DNA of 64,000 nt from Brevibacillus migulae (GCF_004521915.1 NZ_SDKD01000013.1:38928-102927), one strand, 5' to 3'; positions 23,308 to 32,501 are shown, numbered from the stretch's first letter. Numbers and translations are program-made. Notes: generated by a model not told the origin, from the letters alone.

Positions 23308-23844
23308 ATGTTCATGCTATCCATAGTAGGAGCAGCAAAAGGGCGGACTACGTTCCGCCTTTTCTCCTTCTTGGTCGTTGCAGCAGCGCTTCTCCTCTTT
23401 TTACAGATTCCTCTCTCTACATCACTGGTCATCCGGGATACGCGATCCCAGCAGATTGTATGGAGTCATTCGATTAAGAACGGCGACTCATTCGCCATTC
23501 GTTTTATTCATTCCATACATCGCACTCCTATCGTTGAATATTATTTGATTAAACAAGAGCAAATCCAATTGCATCAAATGACCTTTGAGGAGTATGGAAT
23601 CGGGATGGAAAGCCAGCTTGCACCGGGGGAACAACTCTTGATCGAGGACGGGGATTTTCGCGTCGTCAACATGAACCGCTTGTTTCCTGCGCTGCATCTG
23701 TTTATCGGCCAGGTACGAGCCAATCACACATTGCTCTTTGAAGGCAAAGAAATCCCGTTTCGCACACTGGATAAACCCGGTTCTGCCGTCACGATCCAGG
23801 TGGAGAAACAATCAACATGGGAAAAGTTGGGGGGTTGGTTATGA
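23308..23844 (+). CDS. DUF1850 protein of the TAXI-TRAP operon
   Basis: 178 residues. An N-terminal membrane segment (about 18-36) is followed by a DUF1850-type domain: VWSHSIKNGDSFAIRFIHSIHRTPIVEYY, then FEEYGIGMES with the conserved E-x-Y-G. Proteins of this family are regularly encoded between the binding protein and the fused permease of TAXI systems, and their role is unknown. The start may be ATG 23308 or 23314; the ribosome binding site is weak. The stop overlaps the next start (ATGA), so translation is coupled. Confidence 0.85.
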   Translation: MFMLSIVGAAKGRTTFRLFSFLVVAAALLLFLQIPLSTSLVIRDTRSQQIVWSHSIKNGDSFAIRFIHSIHRTPIVEYYLIKQEQIQLHQMTFEEYGIGMESQLAPGEQLLIEDGDFRVVNMNRLFPALHLFIGQVRANHTLLFEGKEIPFRTLDKPGSAVTIQVEKQSTWEKLGGWL

Positions 23845-25778
23845 GCCAACAGAATATGAATCAACAAGAGATGGAGGAACTCATCGCGAAGTACGATAAG
23901 GAATCAGCCTTTCGTCAGCTTTCCGGTGCCATGAAATGGGTCTCCTACGGGTTGCTCGTTCTCTTCTCTGTCTATCAGCTTGTCAGCACACTATTTCTTA
24001 CCTTACCACCGCAAATCCATCGTCCTATTCACTTGGCGTTTGGGTTGGGGCTCGTATTTCTGCTCTTTCCGGGACGAGCCAAAGGCAATAACGACAAAAT
24101 AGGTATTGCCAATACGATCATGTCGATTCTGGCAGTTCTCGTTTCGTTGTACTGGGTATTTGATTATGAAGGCTTGGTCATGCGGACCGGTAACTATACC
24201 ACGCTGGATCTGGTCGTCGGCGGAGTGGCCATTTTGCTGGTCATGGAAGCAGCCAGACGTGTCGTTGGTCTGCCTATCGCTATCATTGCGATTATCTTCT
24301 TGCTCTACACGTATTTTGGTCCGTATATGCCAGGATTTTTGGAGCATCGCGGCGTCAATGTTTCCCGTATTATTGGCCATACCTACTTTACATTGGAAGG
24401 GATTCTCGGATCCCCGATTGCCGTATCTTCCACGTTTATTTTCCTGTTTATTCTCTTCGGAGCCTTTCTGGAGAAAACGGGTGTAGGCGATTACTTCAAT
24501 GACCTCTCCCTCGTGATTGCCGGGCGTCGCATCGGCGGCCCTGCAAAGGTAGCGGTCTTCTCCAGCGCCCTGCAAGGGACGATTAGCGGAAGCTCCGTTG
24601 CGAACGTAGTGACATCCGGTGCGTTTACCATTCCGATGATGAAGCGGTTAGGCTATCGTCCGGAATTTGCCGCGGCGGTAGAAGCTTCCTCCTCAACAGG
24701 CGGACAAATCATGCCGCCGATCATGGGTGCAGCTGCATTCTTGATGGCCGAGTTCATCGGCGTACCGTATTTTGAGATTGCCAAAGCAGCAATTTTGCCA
24801 GCGATTCTCTTCTTCGTAGGTATTTGGATCATGACTCACTTTGAAGCGAAGCGTCTCGGTCTTCGCGGTCTGACACAAGAAGAGCTGCCGGACAAAAAAG
24901 AAGTATTGAAAAAGATCTATTTGCTACTGCCAATCTTTATCATCATTGGTGTTCTGAGCATGGGCTACTCTGCAGAAAGATCTGCGGTGATTGGGATTAT
25001 CTCTTGTGTCATCGTAGGGGCATTCCGTAAAGAAACGCGCATGGGATTGCGCGATATTCTGGACGCGTTTGCAGCAGGTGCGCGTACCGCCCTTGGTGTT
25101 GTTGCAGCTACCGCTTGTGCGGGCATTATCGTGGGTACCGTTACACTGACAGGTATTGGGTTGAAGCTGGCAAACGGTCTGCTTGACATGGCTGGCGGCG
25201 TACCGATCCTGGCTCTGTTCTTTACGATGATTGCCTCCCTGATTTTGGGGATGGGAACACCAACCACTGCGAACTACATCATTACCTCGACCATCGCAGC
25301 GCCTGCTCTGGTGCTGATGGGGGTACCAGATATTGCAGCACATATGTTCACCTTCTACTTTGGTATTGTGGCAGATATTACTCCACCTGTAGCGCTCGCG
25401 GCTTTTGCGGCATCTGGTATCGCCAAATCAAAGCCGATACAGACTGGGGTCGAGTCGACACGATTATCGATCGCAGCCTTCATGGCTCCATACATCTTCG
25501 TGCTCTCGCCACAACTCTTGTTAATTGATACGACATGGTACGGAGCGCTTTGGATCATGTTTACGTCAACACTGGGCATGATTGGTGTCGGAGCCGGCTT
25601 GATCGGGTTCTGGATGGCAAAGATGAACTGGTTGGAACGCATAATTGCTCTTGCAGGAGGCGTATGCTGCGTCGTTCCAGGCTTCACGACCGATTTGATC
25701 GGTTTTGTCTTGATGGCGTTGGGCTTTGGTTTCTCCTTATACAAAGCTCGCACTCAAAAACAATTGCAAGCTTCCTAA
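23841..25778 (+). CDS. TRAP transporter permease, fused small and large subunits (TAXI type)
   Basis: 645 residues from ATG 23841, which overlaps the previous stop as ATGA and follows GGGGGGTTGG; ATG 23817 is less likely. About 16 membrane helices: a DctQ-like four-helix part (about 25-170) and a DctM-like part with the conserved GSSVANVVTSGAFTIPMMKR and SSSTGGQIMPPIMGAAAF (about 250-300) and LGMGTPTTANYI near 475. It uses an ion gradient to import the substrate delivered by the TAXI binding protein. A strong terminator follows. Confidence 0.93.
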   Translation: MSQQNMNQQEMEELIAKYDKESAFRQLSGAMKWVSYGLLVLFSVYQLVSTLFLTLPPQIHRPIHLAFGLGLVFLLFPGRAKGNNDKIGIANTIMSILAVLVSLYWVFDYEGLVMRTGNYTTLDLVVGGVAILLVMEAARRVVGLPIAIIAIIFLLYTYFGPYMPGFLEHRGVNVSRIIGHTYFTLEGILGSPIAVSSTFIFLFILFGAFLEKTGVGDYFNDLSLVIAGRRIGGPAKVAVFSSALQGTISGSSVANVVTSGAFTIPMMKRLGYRPEFAAAVEASSSTGGQIMPPIMGAAAFLMAEFIGVPYFEIAKAAILPAILFFVGIWIMTHFEAKRLGLRGLTQEELPDKKEVLKKIYLLLPIFIIIGVLSMGYSAERSAVIGIISCVIVGAFRKETRMGLRDILDAFAAGARTALGVVAATACAGIIVGTVTLTGIGLKLANGLLDMAGGVPILALFFTMIASLILGMGTPTTANYIITSTIAAPALVLMGVPDIAAHMFTFYFGIVADITPPVALAAFAASGIAKSKPIQTGVESTRLSIAAFMAPYIFVLSPQLLLIDTTWYGALWIMFTSTLGMIGVGAGLIGFWMAKMNWLERIIALAGGVCCVVPGFTTDLIGFVLMALGFGFSLYKARTQKQLQAS

Positions 25779-25790
25779 GCGTAAAGAAAG

Positions 25791-25817
25791 CCCGGAGCAA
25801 TGGCTCCGGGTTTTTTT
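25791..25817 (+). terminator. Intrinsic terminator of the TRAP operon
   Basis: CCCGGAGC / GCTCCGGG, 8 bp with a 4-base loop, followed by TTTTTTT. Confidence 0.9.
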
Positions 25818-25829
25818 GGCGTTCGCTGA

Positions 25830-27428
25830 TTAATTTACACCGATGGCAGTGTACGCATTTTTGACGGCAGTCACTTCTGCGGAAGAGGCGCCATACAGAT
25901 CGGTAGCAGCCTGTATGGCAGCTTGTCTCATTGCTGCAAAATTCGAAGAAGAGGTAAGATAACGAGTCAAAGCACGGTAGTAAATTTTTTCAGTAGCTGC
26001 ACGCCCTATGCCGTTCACCTTTACTCCGTAGTGGGTTCCACCCTGTGCGATCAGGTAAGCTGCTTTGTTGTTGATGCTGGAGTTGGTGTGAACGCCGCCG
26101 TTGTCGCTCGTACCCGTATAGCGTTTGCTGTAATGGTCGGGATCGCCAAAATCTGTTGGATCCTCCAACGAACGCAGGGCGTCTCCGGATCGGACGACAT
26201 CCTCACCCATCAGCCAGTCATCACGATCGACCATCGCGCCGAAAATATCAGACAGCGACTCGTTCAAAGCACCCGATTCGTTGCGATAGGTCAGATTGGC
26301 GGTTCTTTCTGTCACGGCGTGAGCAAGCTCATGCGCGACCACGTCGAGGCCGCCAGCCAGCGGATAAAAGGAGCTGCCTCCATCCCCATAGACCATTTGC
26401 GTGCCGATCCACGCTGCATTGGCCCAATTGGAGCCTACATGAACGGAAGAGACGATTTTGGCTCCGTTATTGTCATATGAATTGCGTCCATGGGTGTTCT
26501 TAAAGTAATCGTAGACGACTTCCGCGTACTTGTGGGCATCGACGGCGGAGCCATCCGTGAAATAGTTGTTCGTGCTGGAAATGGTGGAGCCTGGCAGCGA
26601 TGTGGAGTAGTATGGCTGATTTTTTGCGTCATAGGTCTGGATTCCGTTGCCGCGGCTTGTCCCTTTGAGAATATAGGTGCCACCGCTGCTGGTGGTTTCA
26701 AAGGTTTTCGTGTCGCCAAAAACGCCTGTCCCCGACCCGGTTGCCTCTTTGATGATATTAAACTTATCGATCACCTTTCCATTCGTCGCATCGACAAAGT
26801 AGTGCCAGTATCCGGGCTCTGGGGATACAAAGGAAGTTTTCACCTCGTAAGCGAGGTAGAATTTGTTCTTATGCGGATAGACATAGAGCTTCGCCTCTGG
26901 CTCCATTGCGTACTCCTTGATTTTTCCTACTCGCTTCTTCAGGTCTTTTTCCACGACTTCAATCGCTTCTTTTTCCTTGATTTTCGCTTTTTTCGGAATT
27001 TTTTTGTCTTCCAGATCCGGAATCACTTGCCCAAAGAAGGTCGTTACATTTTCGTCCTCATCGAGGGAAATCGTCTGATCCGAGCCATATACCGGAATGC
27101 CTTCATACATTTCAACGAGGCGGAAATGATAGGTATCCGTTTTCTTGTCGGATTCCTGTTCGATAATCTTAAACTTGTCCTTCACTTCTCCATCCAGTTG
27201 GAACAGATCTTTCTTTTCCTCGAGATAAGCAAACACAATCTCTTTTTTGTTCAATCCCTCTGGCGCTTCCCACTTTTCTCCGATAAAGGTGGGGGTCTCG
27301 TACTGCTCACTCATGAGCATCTGCGGCTCCTTGTCTCTTGCTTTTGCCTGGATGATGGAACCGTTTGACAACATCCCGCTGAACGCAACCGAAGCGACCA
27401 ACAACGACAAACTGACCCTTTTTTTCAT
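25830..27428 (-). CDS. Secreted neutral protease, M4 (thermolysin/bacillolysin) family
   Basis: 532 residues. A signal peptide (about 1-30, ending near IIQAKA) is followed by a propeptide with FTP and PepSY parts (about 60-225). The catalytic domain (about 240-532) has the zinc-binding HELAH (near 366) with the catalytic Glu, and the third zinc ligand in [10 protein letters not shown] (near 390). The active-site His is in [18 protein letters not shown] near 455. It hydrolyses extracellular proteins at hydrophobic residues. Start ATG after TAGGAGGT at eight bases. A terminator-like hairpin upstream (27606-27657) insulates it from cvfB transcription. Confidence 0.96.
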   Translation of the reverse strand: MKKRVSLSLLVASVAFSGMLSNGSIIQAKARDKEPQMLMSEQYETPTFIGEKWEAPEGLNKKEIVFAYLEEKKDLFQLDGEVKDKFKIIEQESDKKTDTYHFRLVEMYEGIPVYGSDQTISLDEDENVTTFFGQVIPDLEDKKIPKKAKIKEKEAIEVVEKDLKKRVGKIKEYAMEPEAKLYVYPHKNKFYLAYEVKTSFVSPEPGYWHYFVDATNGKVIDKFNIIKEATGSGTGVFGDTKTFETTSSGGTYILKGTSRGNGIQTYDAKNQPYYSTSLPGSTISSTNNYFTDGSAVDAHKYAEVVYDYFKNTHGRNSYDNNGAKIVSSVHVGSNWANAAWIGTQMVYGDGGSSFYPLAGGLDVVAHELAHAVTERTANLTYRNESGALNESLSDIFGAMVDRDDWLMGEDVVRSGDALRSLEDPTDFGDPDHYSKRYTGTSDNGGVHTNSSINNKAAYLIAQGGTHYGVKVNGIGRAATEKIYYRALTRYLTSSSNFAAMRQAAIQAATDLYGASSAEVTAVKNAYTAIGVN

Positions 27429-27605
27429 TTGTTTTACCTCCTATATTTTGGAATATTACTATGATTTGATTATTTCAATTAATTGCCATTATAGTCAATT
27501 TTTAAAATCTTACATTCTCCGCCTTCATTTTTCCTTCGTTGACAGAGAATGAGCGGATCTCATGCGTTTGCCGTCGTACTGCTACGAAATCAGGCGGAAA
27601 TTGCA

Positions 27606-27657
27606 GCAAAAAAAATAGCCAAACTTCCAGCTTTCACTGGAATTGGCCAAGGCTATT
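27606..27657 (-). terminator. Terminator-like hairpin upstream of the protease gene
   Basis: On the minus strand AATAGCC (27651-27657) pairs with GGCTATT (27614-27620), with an inner stem TTCCAG / CTGGAA, and TTTTTTTTGC follows. The gene-free stretch 27429-27766 also holds the protease promoter region and a second terminator (27722-27757). Confidence 0.65.
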
Positions 27658-27714
27658 AATTGCTTTAACGTTTTACATTATTGCTATGTTAACGTAAAAA
27701 ACATCGATGAAATA

Positions 27715-27757
27715 AAAAATACCTATAGACATCGTCCTCTCGGGCATGGTCTATAGG
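27715..27757 (-). terminator. Intrinsic terminator of the cvfB-like gene
   Basis: CCTATAGAC / GTCTATAGG, a 9-bp stem. On the minus strand it is followed by TATTTTTTATTTC. Confidence 0.7.
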
Positions 27758-27766
27758 CTCTTTTTC

Positions 27767-28756
27767 TTATTCCGTATCCAGCGAATTCTCCCGTTCCTGT
27801 TCTTCCGCGTAGCGTGCCAGCACCCCTTTATCCAGATGGGTCCAGCCGTCCTGCTGTTCAATCTTTCTTTCTTTCATCAGCTTGCCCAAGGCACGCTTAA
27901 ATGCAGACTTGCTGATTCCGAATTTCTCCTTGATCGTTTCCGGTGGCGTATCATCGGTGTACGGCATCGCCCCTCCGCGACCAGCCATATAATCGACCAG
28001 TCTGTCCGCATCATCCCCGAACTGCTTTTCCTTGCGTTCGCGCATGGAGCCATTCAAACGCCCATCCTCCCGCACGTAGGTGATGCGCGCCTTGATGGTT
28101 TGCCCCATTCGCAGATGCTCCGTCATCTCATCGCGGTGAACAAACAGGATATGTTCATTCTCCGTGAAGAGCAAGGCGCCATTTCCCAGTGTTTTGTAAA
28201 CGGTCGCTTCGACCCATTTATTGCGCATGTGCGGTTCCGCTGGCTGGCTGATGTCCAGGATCGCCTCTTCATTCGCCGGTCTGGCCACCAGTCGCCCGTT
28301 TTTATCCCGTTTCATCGTCACAAGCACGTAGTCTTCCGGCTGCGGCCATTCCTCTCTCATTGTCGGCAGATCGTCCACAAACATCAGCAGGTCTTTGCCG
28401 ATCCCGTTATCCAAAAACACCCCCAGCTTGGGGTTCACCGAGACCACCTCGAGCCAGCCATATTCGCCCAGCTGCACATGCGGCATACGGGTCGTAGCGG
28501 TCAGCCGGTCTTCGGAATCCAGGTACAAAAAGACGGTCGCTTGGTCTCCGACTTCAAACGTTTCATCCGTATCATTTTCGTGTAACAAAATACCGGTACC
28601 CTCGTCTTTAAGGAAGTATCCATACTCCACCTTTCTGTCAATCAGCAAGGTCACGATCATACCCGGTTGAAACAGCCCTTGGCTGAAATGCCCAGGCTTC
28701 TTTGCTTTGTTCGTTTTGTACGATTGGTTGCGATTGGTTCGCATTTGTCTTCTCAT
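27767..28756 (-). CDS. cvfB: CvfB/YitL family S1-domain RNA-binding protein
   Basis: 329 residues. The order of parts is that of CvfB: S1-like domains (about 30-90, 95-160 and 175-235) and a C-terminal winged helix (about 250-310: TPPETIKEKFGISKSAFKRALGKL, then the strand DGWTHLDKG). A basic N-terminal extension of about 25 residues is present. CvfB of staphylococci binds RNA and affects virulence gene expression; the role in spore formers is not established. A single gene with its own terminator. AAAGGATGG precedes the ATG. Confidence 0.9.
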   Translation of the reverse strand: MRRQMRTNRNQSYKTNKAKKPGHFSQGLFQPGMIVTLLIDRKVEYGYFLKDEGTGILLHENDTDETFEVGDQATVFLYLDSEDRLTATTRMPHVQLGEYGWLEVVSVNPKLGVFLDNGIGKDLLMFVDDLPTMREEWPQPEDYVLVTMKRDKNGRLVARPANEEAILDISQPAEPHMRNKWVEATVYKTLGNGALLFTENEHILFVHRDEMTEHLRMGQTIKARITYVREDGRLNGSMRERKEKQFGDDADRLVDYMAGRGGAMPYTDDTPPETIKEKFGISKSAFKRALGKLMKERKIEQQDGWTHLDKGVLARYAEEQERENSLDTE

Positions 28757-28908
28757 TTGTCGCCATCCTTTTGCAAAAGCTCACAGTCCATAGCTTTATT
28801 ATACCAATTGGTTTCCTCATTTAGGCAAGTCCATCCAGAGAATACATACATATATAACACAAGTGCATGTCTCGTACTGCCATTTTTGAAACAAGGAGCG
28901 AAAAACCC

Positions 28909-29697
28909 ATGCTAGTTTTGATCGAACACATCATTTTAGGCATCATCCAAGGCTTGACCGAATTTCTCCCGATTTCCAGCACCGGCCACCTCGTATTGTT
29001 CCGACAGCTCTTTGGCCTGCAAGAGGCGGGGCTCTTGTTTGACACGATGCTTCACTTTGGGACGTTGATTGCGGTGATCATCGTCTTTTGGCCGGAAATC
29101 CGGCAGCTCTTACGCAATCCTTTTGGCAAGCTGGCACGCCTGCTGGTCGTCGGTACGATTCCTACTGCAATCATCGGTCTTACCTTCGAGGATTTTTTTG
29201 AGGAAATCTCCCAGACCGGGGTGACGATCGGCTATGAATTTCTGTTGACAGGACTCATTATCTGGGCAGTCGAGTCAATGCCTAAAGGAAAACGCAGCTT
29301 TGAACAAATCAATTACACGGACGCGCTGATCATCGGGACGCTGCAAGGCGCTGCGATACTGCCTGCGATCTCCCGCTCCGGCCTGACCATCGCTGGAGCG
29401 CTCATGCGCGGCATCGAACGGGGAGAGGCGGCACGCTTTTCTTTCCTGCTATCGCTGCCTGCAATCCTGGGCGGAGTCGTCCTGCAAACGAAAAAGCTGG
29501 TGGAAGGTCCTGTCGAAAGCATCGCCCTCATCCCCATGCTGATCGGCACGATGTTCGCCGCGATTGCCGGATATTTCGCGATACGCTGGATGCTGAAGAT
29601 TATCAGCACTGGCTCCATGAAGGGCTTTGCGGTCTATGTCTGGTTGCTTGGTATCATCATCCTCGGAATGCAGTTTTTTGGCTATTGGCGGATGTAA
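28909..29697 (+). CDS. uppP: Undecaprenyl-diphosphatase UppP (BacA)
   Basis: 262 residues from ATG 28909, with AAGGAG about 12 bases upstream; an upstream TTG start would add 14 unrelated residues. It dephosphorylates undecaprenyl diphosphate at the membrane to recycle the cell wall carrier lipid, and gives some bacitracin resistance. The two signature motifs are intact: GLTEFLPISSTGHL (about 11-24) and ILPAISRSGLTIAGAL (about 144-159). About eight membrane helices. A repeat element (type A) begins 11 bases after the stop codon. Confidence 0.96.
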   Translation: MLVLIEHIILGIIQGLTEFLPISSTGHLVLFRQLFGLQEAGLLFDTMLHFGTLIAVIIVFWPEIRQLLRNPFGKLARLLVVGTIPTAIIGLTFEDFFEEISQTGVTIGYEFLLTGLIIWAVESMPKGKRSFEQINYTDALIIGTLQGAAILPAISRSGLTIAGALMRGIERGEAARFSFLLSLPAILGGVVLQTKKLVEGPVESIALIPMLIGTMFAAIAGYFAIRWMLKIISTGSMKGFAVYVWLLGIIILGMQFFGYWRM

Positions 29698-29708
29698 TGT
29701 AAGGGTTT

Positions 29709-29939
29709 GTGCAAACATTGTGGTGGGGGAAGGGAAGACCGGGCGGGGCTCCATACTTGCCACACCCGCTTAGAAGAGGAGACCGCCCGGTTCCGCTCGC
29801 AAAAACGGGACGTTGCGCAAAAGGGTTCAAAGAAGCTTATTCACCCGCAGGGGTTGCGTAACAAGCGTGTCCCGTTTTTGCAAGCTCCACCTCGGTCGGT
29901 GTGACAAAAACTCCGCCCGACCCGGTCTTCCCTTCCTCA
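29709..29939 (+). repeat. Long hairpin element A, copy 1
   Basis: About 230 bases that fold into one long interrupted hairpin. Outer arms: 29732-29748 with 29913-29932. Next pair TTGCCACACC / GGTGTGACAA. Inner arms: 29799-29820 with 29854-29862 plus 29869-29881. Copies at 60618-60844 and 63451-63682 share the layout. No long conserved reading frame was seen. It follows uppP directly and is followed by element B, in a region between convergent genes. Confidence 0.85.
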
Positions 29940-29967
29940 ATGAGCGGTTGGCCCTCCATTCAATTAG

Positions 29968-30195
29968 CATCTGCTACTAAGGTGAGCGTGTTCCAAAACG
30001 GAGCGCCTGCGAAGCCCGACCTAGCTCCACAGTAAATCGCAGGAAAAAGGGGGGCAAACTTGGCTAAGCTGCGAAGCCATGCCACTTTTTGCACACCCCT
30101 GCGATTTGCTGTGGAGCGGACAGACTCTACTTACAGCGGGCCGAAGAATGAAGCGGAGTTTTGGAACATGTTCACCTCACCATAGTAGCGGAAGC
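29968..30195 (+). repeat. Long hairpin element B, copy 1
   Basis: About 228 bases. Outer arms GGTGAGCGTGTTCCAAAAC (29981-29999) and GTTTTGGAACATGTTCACC (30158-30176) pair along 19 bases with two wobbles; flanking GCATCTGCTAC / GTAGCGGAAGC extend the pairing. Inner arms CTCCACAGTAAATCGCAGG / CCTGCGATTTGCTGTGGAG pair with one wobble, and a small GGCT / AGCC hairpin lies at the tip. Other copies: 61069-61296 and 63790-64000. Confidence 0.85.
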
Positions 30196-30242
30196 ACCAC
30201 TACCACCCCGCAGCCATGTTGTACCATTGGAAAAAATTGAGG

Positions 30243-30286
30243 AAAAAGCGCTTTTTTCGAGCAAGCCTCGTCAAAGCGCTTTTTCT
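30243..30286 (-). terminator. Intrinsic terminator of the CAP-protein operon
   Basis: GAAAAAGCGCTTT / AAAGCGCTTTTTC, a 13-bp stem, with T-runs on both strands, six bases after the CAP gene stop. Confidence 0.85.
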
Positions 30287-30291
30287 CTTTT

Positions 30292-30924
30292 TTATGGCCG
30301 GATGAACATTTGCGTCCAATACACGCCGTATGCTCCGCCTTCTACATAGCCTACACCGATTTGCGTATACTGCGGATTGAGTATGTTTTGACGATGCCCC
30401 GGACTATTCATCCAGCCTTGCATCACCTGAGCGGCAGTCCGTTGGCCAGCGGCAATGTTTTCACCCGCAGCGTGATAAGAAATATTGAAGGCTCGCATCA
30501 TGTCAAACGGGGAGCCATAGGTGGGCGATATATGGGAAAAGTAGCGACGGTCCCGCATATCCTGCGATTTGATCCGTGCAACCCGAGACAATTGCCAGTT
30601 GTTCGCGAGGGGTCGCAAGCCTGCTTTTGCCCGTTCTGCATTCACCATCTGGATCACTTGCTCCTCAATGGACAGGACCTGCCTAGGGACCAATGGAATC
30701 GTTACTTTGTTGCCCGGATAAATCAATGCGGGATTCCGAAACTGTGGGTTGGCCTGAATGATCTCGGACAAGCCTACTTGGTATCTCTGAGCGATTTTCC
30801 ACAAGCTGTCCCCCGGCTGGACGATATACACATCCGTTTCAGGGGTTTGGGCATCTACAGAAGGTACCGAAAAGGCGGATAAGCAAAGACAGAGCATCGC
30901 CATGCAAACAAGCAGCTTTTTCAT
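30292..30924 (-). CDS. Exported LysM-CAP (SCP-like) protein, YkwD-type
   Basis: 210 residues from ATG 30924 behind GGAGGAG. A signal peptide (about 1-25, ending VDA) is followed by one LysM domain (about 32-77: YIVQPGDSLWKIAQRYQVGLSE) that binds peptidoglycan, then a CAP domain (about 90-208) with RYFSHISPTYGSPFDMM, ENIAAGQ, GWMNSPGHRQNILNP and a C-terminal GVYWTQMF. Similar proteins in bacilli are spore coat/cortex or secreted proteins of unknown activity. The ATG shares one base with the stop of the upstream membrane protein (TGATG), so the two are translated together. Confidence 0.92.
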   Translation of the reverse strand: MKKLLVCMAMLCLCLSAFSVPSVDAQTPETDVYIVQPGDSLWKIAQRYQVGLSEIIQANPQFRNPALIYPGNKVTIPLVPRQVLSIEEQVIQMVNAERAKAGLRPLANNWQLSRVARIKSQDMRDRRYFSHISPTYGSPFDMMRAFNISYHAAGENIAAGQRTAAQVMQGWMNSPGHRQNILNPQYTQIGVGYVEGGAYGVYWTQMFIRP

Positions 30925-31145
30925 CAACGCATCTCCTCCTTATCGGCAACGCCACGTCTTGCCACCATTCTTAACACCATCAACAGGACTCCGTATACCG
31001 CAGCTGCAAGCAAGGCAGCAGTCAGCCAATTATCTGTGCCTATCAGCAAATAAAACAGGGCGTGTGCGACAAACAAGCCCAGCACCCAAGCGAGTACATT
31101 CATCCGTCTGAGAAAACGGAATACATTATCCACTTGTTCAATCAC
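30924..31145 (-). CDS. Small membrane protein of unknown function
   Basis: 73 residues with two hydrophobic helices (about 17-36 and 41-61) and charged ends. Start GTG 31145 has no clear ribosome binding site at good distance; an internal ATG at 31103 is an alternative. The stop overlaps the start of the CAP gene (TGATG), indicating an operon. Function not recognised. Confidence 0.65.
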   Translation of the reverse strand: MIEQVDNVFRFLRRMNVLAWVLGLFVAHALFYLLIGTDNWLTAALLAAAVYGVLLMVLRMVARRGVADKEEMR

Positions 31146-31201
31146 TCCCGGTTGTTAATGCACTGCTAGCTTTGGTATTGCCAACCGGGGTGAAACTTAT
31201 G

Positions 31202-31546
31202 CTACTCCCAATTACTTGTGGACTTGATGAGAAACCCTGCACGCTCCAGTATTTCCGCCAGCACATCAAGCGGCGTATCTGCTACCTCTGCAAACTCTTT
31301 GCGCGTATGTAAATGAATCGCGTCAGGAAATTCCTCCCGCAGCAGTTTGCGCAGCTTTTTTCCACTGTCATCCTCATCCGTAAAAATGTACAAATCCGCT
31401 TCAGGGTCGATTTCTTCCCTGAGCTCCTCTGCCCGCTCTGCGCTGAAGGTTCCATAGGTACACAGGATGGTGACCGGTTCATCCAGCACACTGCGCAGCC
31501 GCTCGCGATCGGTTTTTCCTTCTACAATCATCACTCGGACATCCAT
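31202..31546 (-). CDS. Small Toprim-domain protein
   Basis: 114 residues that consist of a single Toprim fold. The catalytic Glu motif VMIVEGKTDRERL (about 5-17) and the acidic motif LYIFTDEDDSGKKLRKLL (about 52-69, DxD type) are both present. Relatives include RNase M5 and YusF-type proteins that cut or bind structured nucleic acid; no C-terminal M5 domain exists here, so the role is open. GGGAGGT precedes the ATG by seven bases. Last or only gene of its transcript; a CCCGGTTG / CAACCGGG inverted repeat lies just downstream (31147-31191). Confidence 0.88.
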   Translation of the reverse strand: MDVRVMIVEGKTDRERLRSVLDEPVTILCTYGTFSAERAEELREEIDPEADLYIFTDEDDSGKKLRKLLREEFPDAIHLHTRKEFAEVADTPLDVLAEILERAGFLIKSTSNWE

Positions 31547-31666
31547 TCAAATACCTCCCGCCACCAAGTCTTTGCATCCATTCCTGCCATACCGATATCT
31601 GGATGATTATACGCGAAAATGCAAAGCCAGACTACTGATAGGCATGAGAAAAGGGGGGCAGCGAAC

Positions 31667-31816
31667 ATGGGTAAATTCAAAAGCCAACGGAATGCAAATC
31701 AAATCGGCCTTGCGGTAGCAGGCCTTACCAGCAGTACCGTCGCAGACGATCTGCACACGGAGGACAACCAGGGGAACTCACGCCCGCAGAAAAGCAAATC
31801 CCAAAAGAATCCGTAA
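31667..31816 (+). CDS. Small hydrophilic protein, possibly spore-associated
   Basis: 49 residues from ATG 31667, preceded by AAGGGGGG at about eight bases. The protein is polar, rich in Lys, Gln, Asn and Ser, starts MGKFKSQRNANQIG and ends PQKSKSQKNP. The size and composition fit minor small spore proteins of bacilli, but no family was recognised. A strong terminator follows 17 bases after the stop, supporting a real transcript. Confidence 0.6.
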   Translation: MGKFKSQRNANQIGLAVAGLTSSTVADDLHTEDNQGNSRPQKSKSQKNP

Positions 31817-31833
31817 GACATTGCTGTTACTGC

Positions 31834-31872
31834 AAAACAGCGAAGCCGTGCAAGATACGGTCTCGCTGTTTT
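31834..31872 (+). terminator. Intrinsic terminator after the small protein gene
   Basis: AAAACAGCGA / TCGCTGTTTT, a 10-bp stem with an inner CCGT / ACGG pair, followed by ATTAT. Confidence 0.75.
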
Positions 31873-31963
31873 ATTATGCGGTTAAAAGCCAGGTGGACCG
31901 TTTAGAATCATAGCATGATGTCCACGCTAGAAAAGAAAGCTGTACTAGCAAGGAGAGAATCGG

Positions 31964-32173
31964 ATGTCTTTTTTTCCCCATCCCCGCTCGGACGGGCCAA
32001 CGGATCACCCTCGTTGGTTGACAAGCCATTATCGTATGTCCTACCTGCTCGAAGATGACGATCACGACGAAATCCACTGTGACTATATCGGTACAGGCAA
32101 GTGGTTGGCAAATATCAGACCCCGCAAAAGAAAGAATGCATCTTTGCGGATCGCGTCGTTTACAAAGAAATAA
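31964..32173 (+). CDS. Small protein of unknown function
   Basis: 69 residues starting with ATG 31964 behind AAGGAGAG at seven bases. The N-terminal half is rich in His, Asp and Pro (SFFPHPRSDGPTDHPRW, LLEDDDHDEIHCDY) and the C-terminal part is basic (RPRKRKNASLRI). No family was recognised. The strong ribosome binding site supports translation; an opposite-strand frame of similar length lacks one. Confidence 0.5.
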   Translation: MSFFPHPRSDGPTDHPRWLTSHYRMSYLLEDDDHDEIHCDYIGTGKWLANIRPRKRKNASLRIASFTKK

Positions 32174-32210
32174 CTTGTCAATAAAATAAATTCTTGCTAA
32201 TAATGGTTAT

Positions 32211-32501
32211 ATGACTATTGAACAAGTACACGCAAACGAAGTCCGCGTCAAGATTTTTAAGGCACTTGCCGATGAAACAAGACTGCAGATCATCAAGAAG
32301 TTGTACGAAACGGGAAAAGAGCTGGCCTGCGGGGAAGCATGCCCGGAAGATTTATCATCCAAATCAAATGCTTCCTACCATTTCCGCACGCTGCGGGAGG
32401 CAGGACTGATCAAGGTAAGAAAGGAGGCGCAAAACCGCTTAGTTACCTTGCAAAAAGAAACTTTTGAACAGTATTTGCCCGGTTTTCTGGATACCCTGTA
32501 G
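32211..32501 (+). CDS. ArsR family winged-helix repressor
   Basis: 96 residues, a single winged helix (FKALADETRLQIIKKLYETGKELACGE, NASYHFRTLREAGLIKVRK). Cys 39 and Cys 43 in LACGEACP could sense metal or oxidants, but the classic alpha-3 CVC metal box is not evident. A promoter TTGTCA-N17-TAATAA (32175-32203) lies so close to the ATG that the leader is very short. It precedes an MFS exporter gene by 80 bases and probably represses it. Confidence 0.88.
   Translation: MTIEQVHANEVRVKIFKALADETRLQIIKKLYETGKELACGEACPEDLSSKSNASYHFRTLREAGLIKVRKEAQNRLVTLQKETFEQYLPGFLDTL

Noticed and set aside
26435..27368. Plus-strand frames of 94-292 codons within the M4 protease gene
   Set aside because: They are shadows of a clear secreted protease with signal peptide, HELAH and NESLSD motifs.
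31147..31191. CCCGGTTG / CAACCGGG inverted repeat as terminator of the Toprim gene
   Set aside because: The loop is long (about 30 bases) and no T-run follows on the minus strand; kept only as a note.
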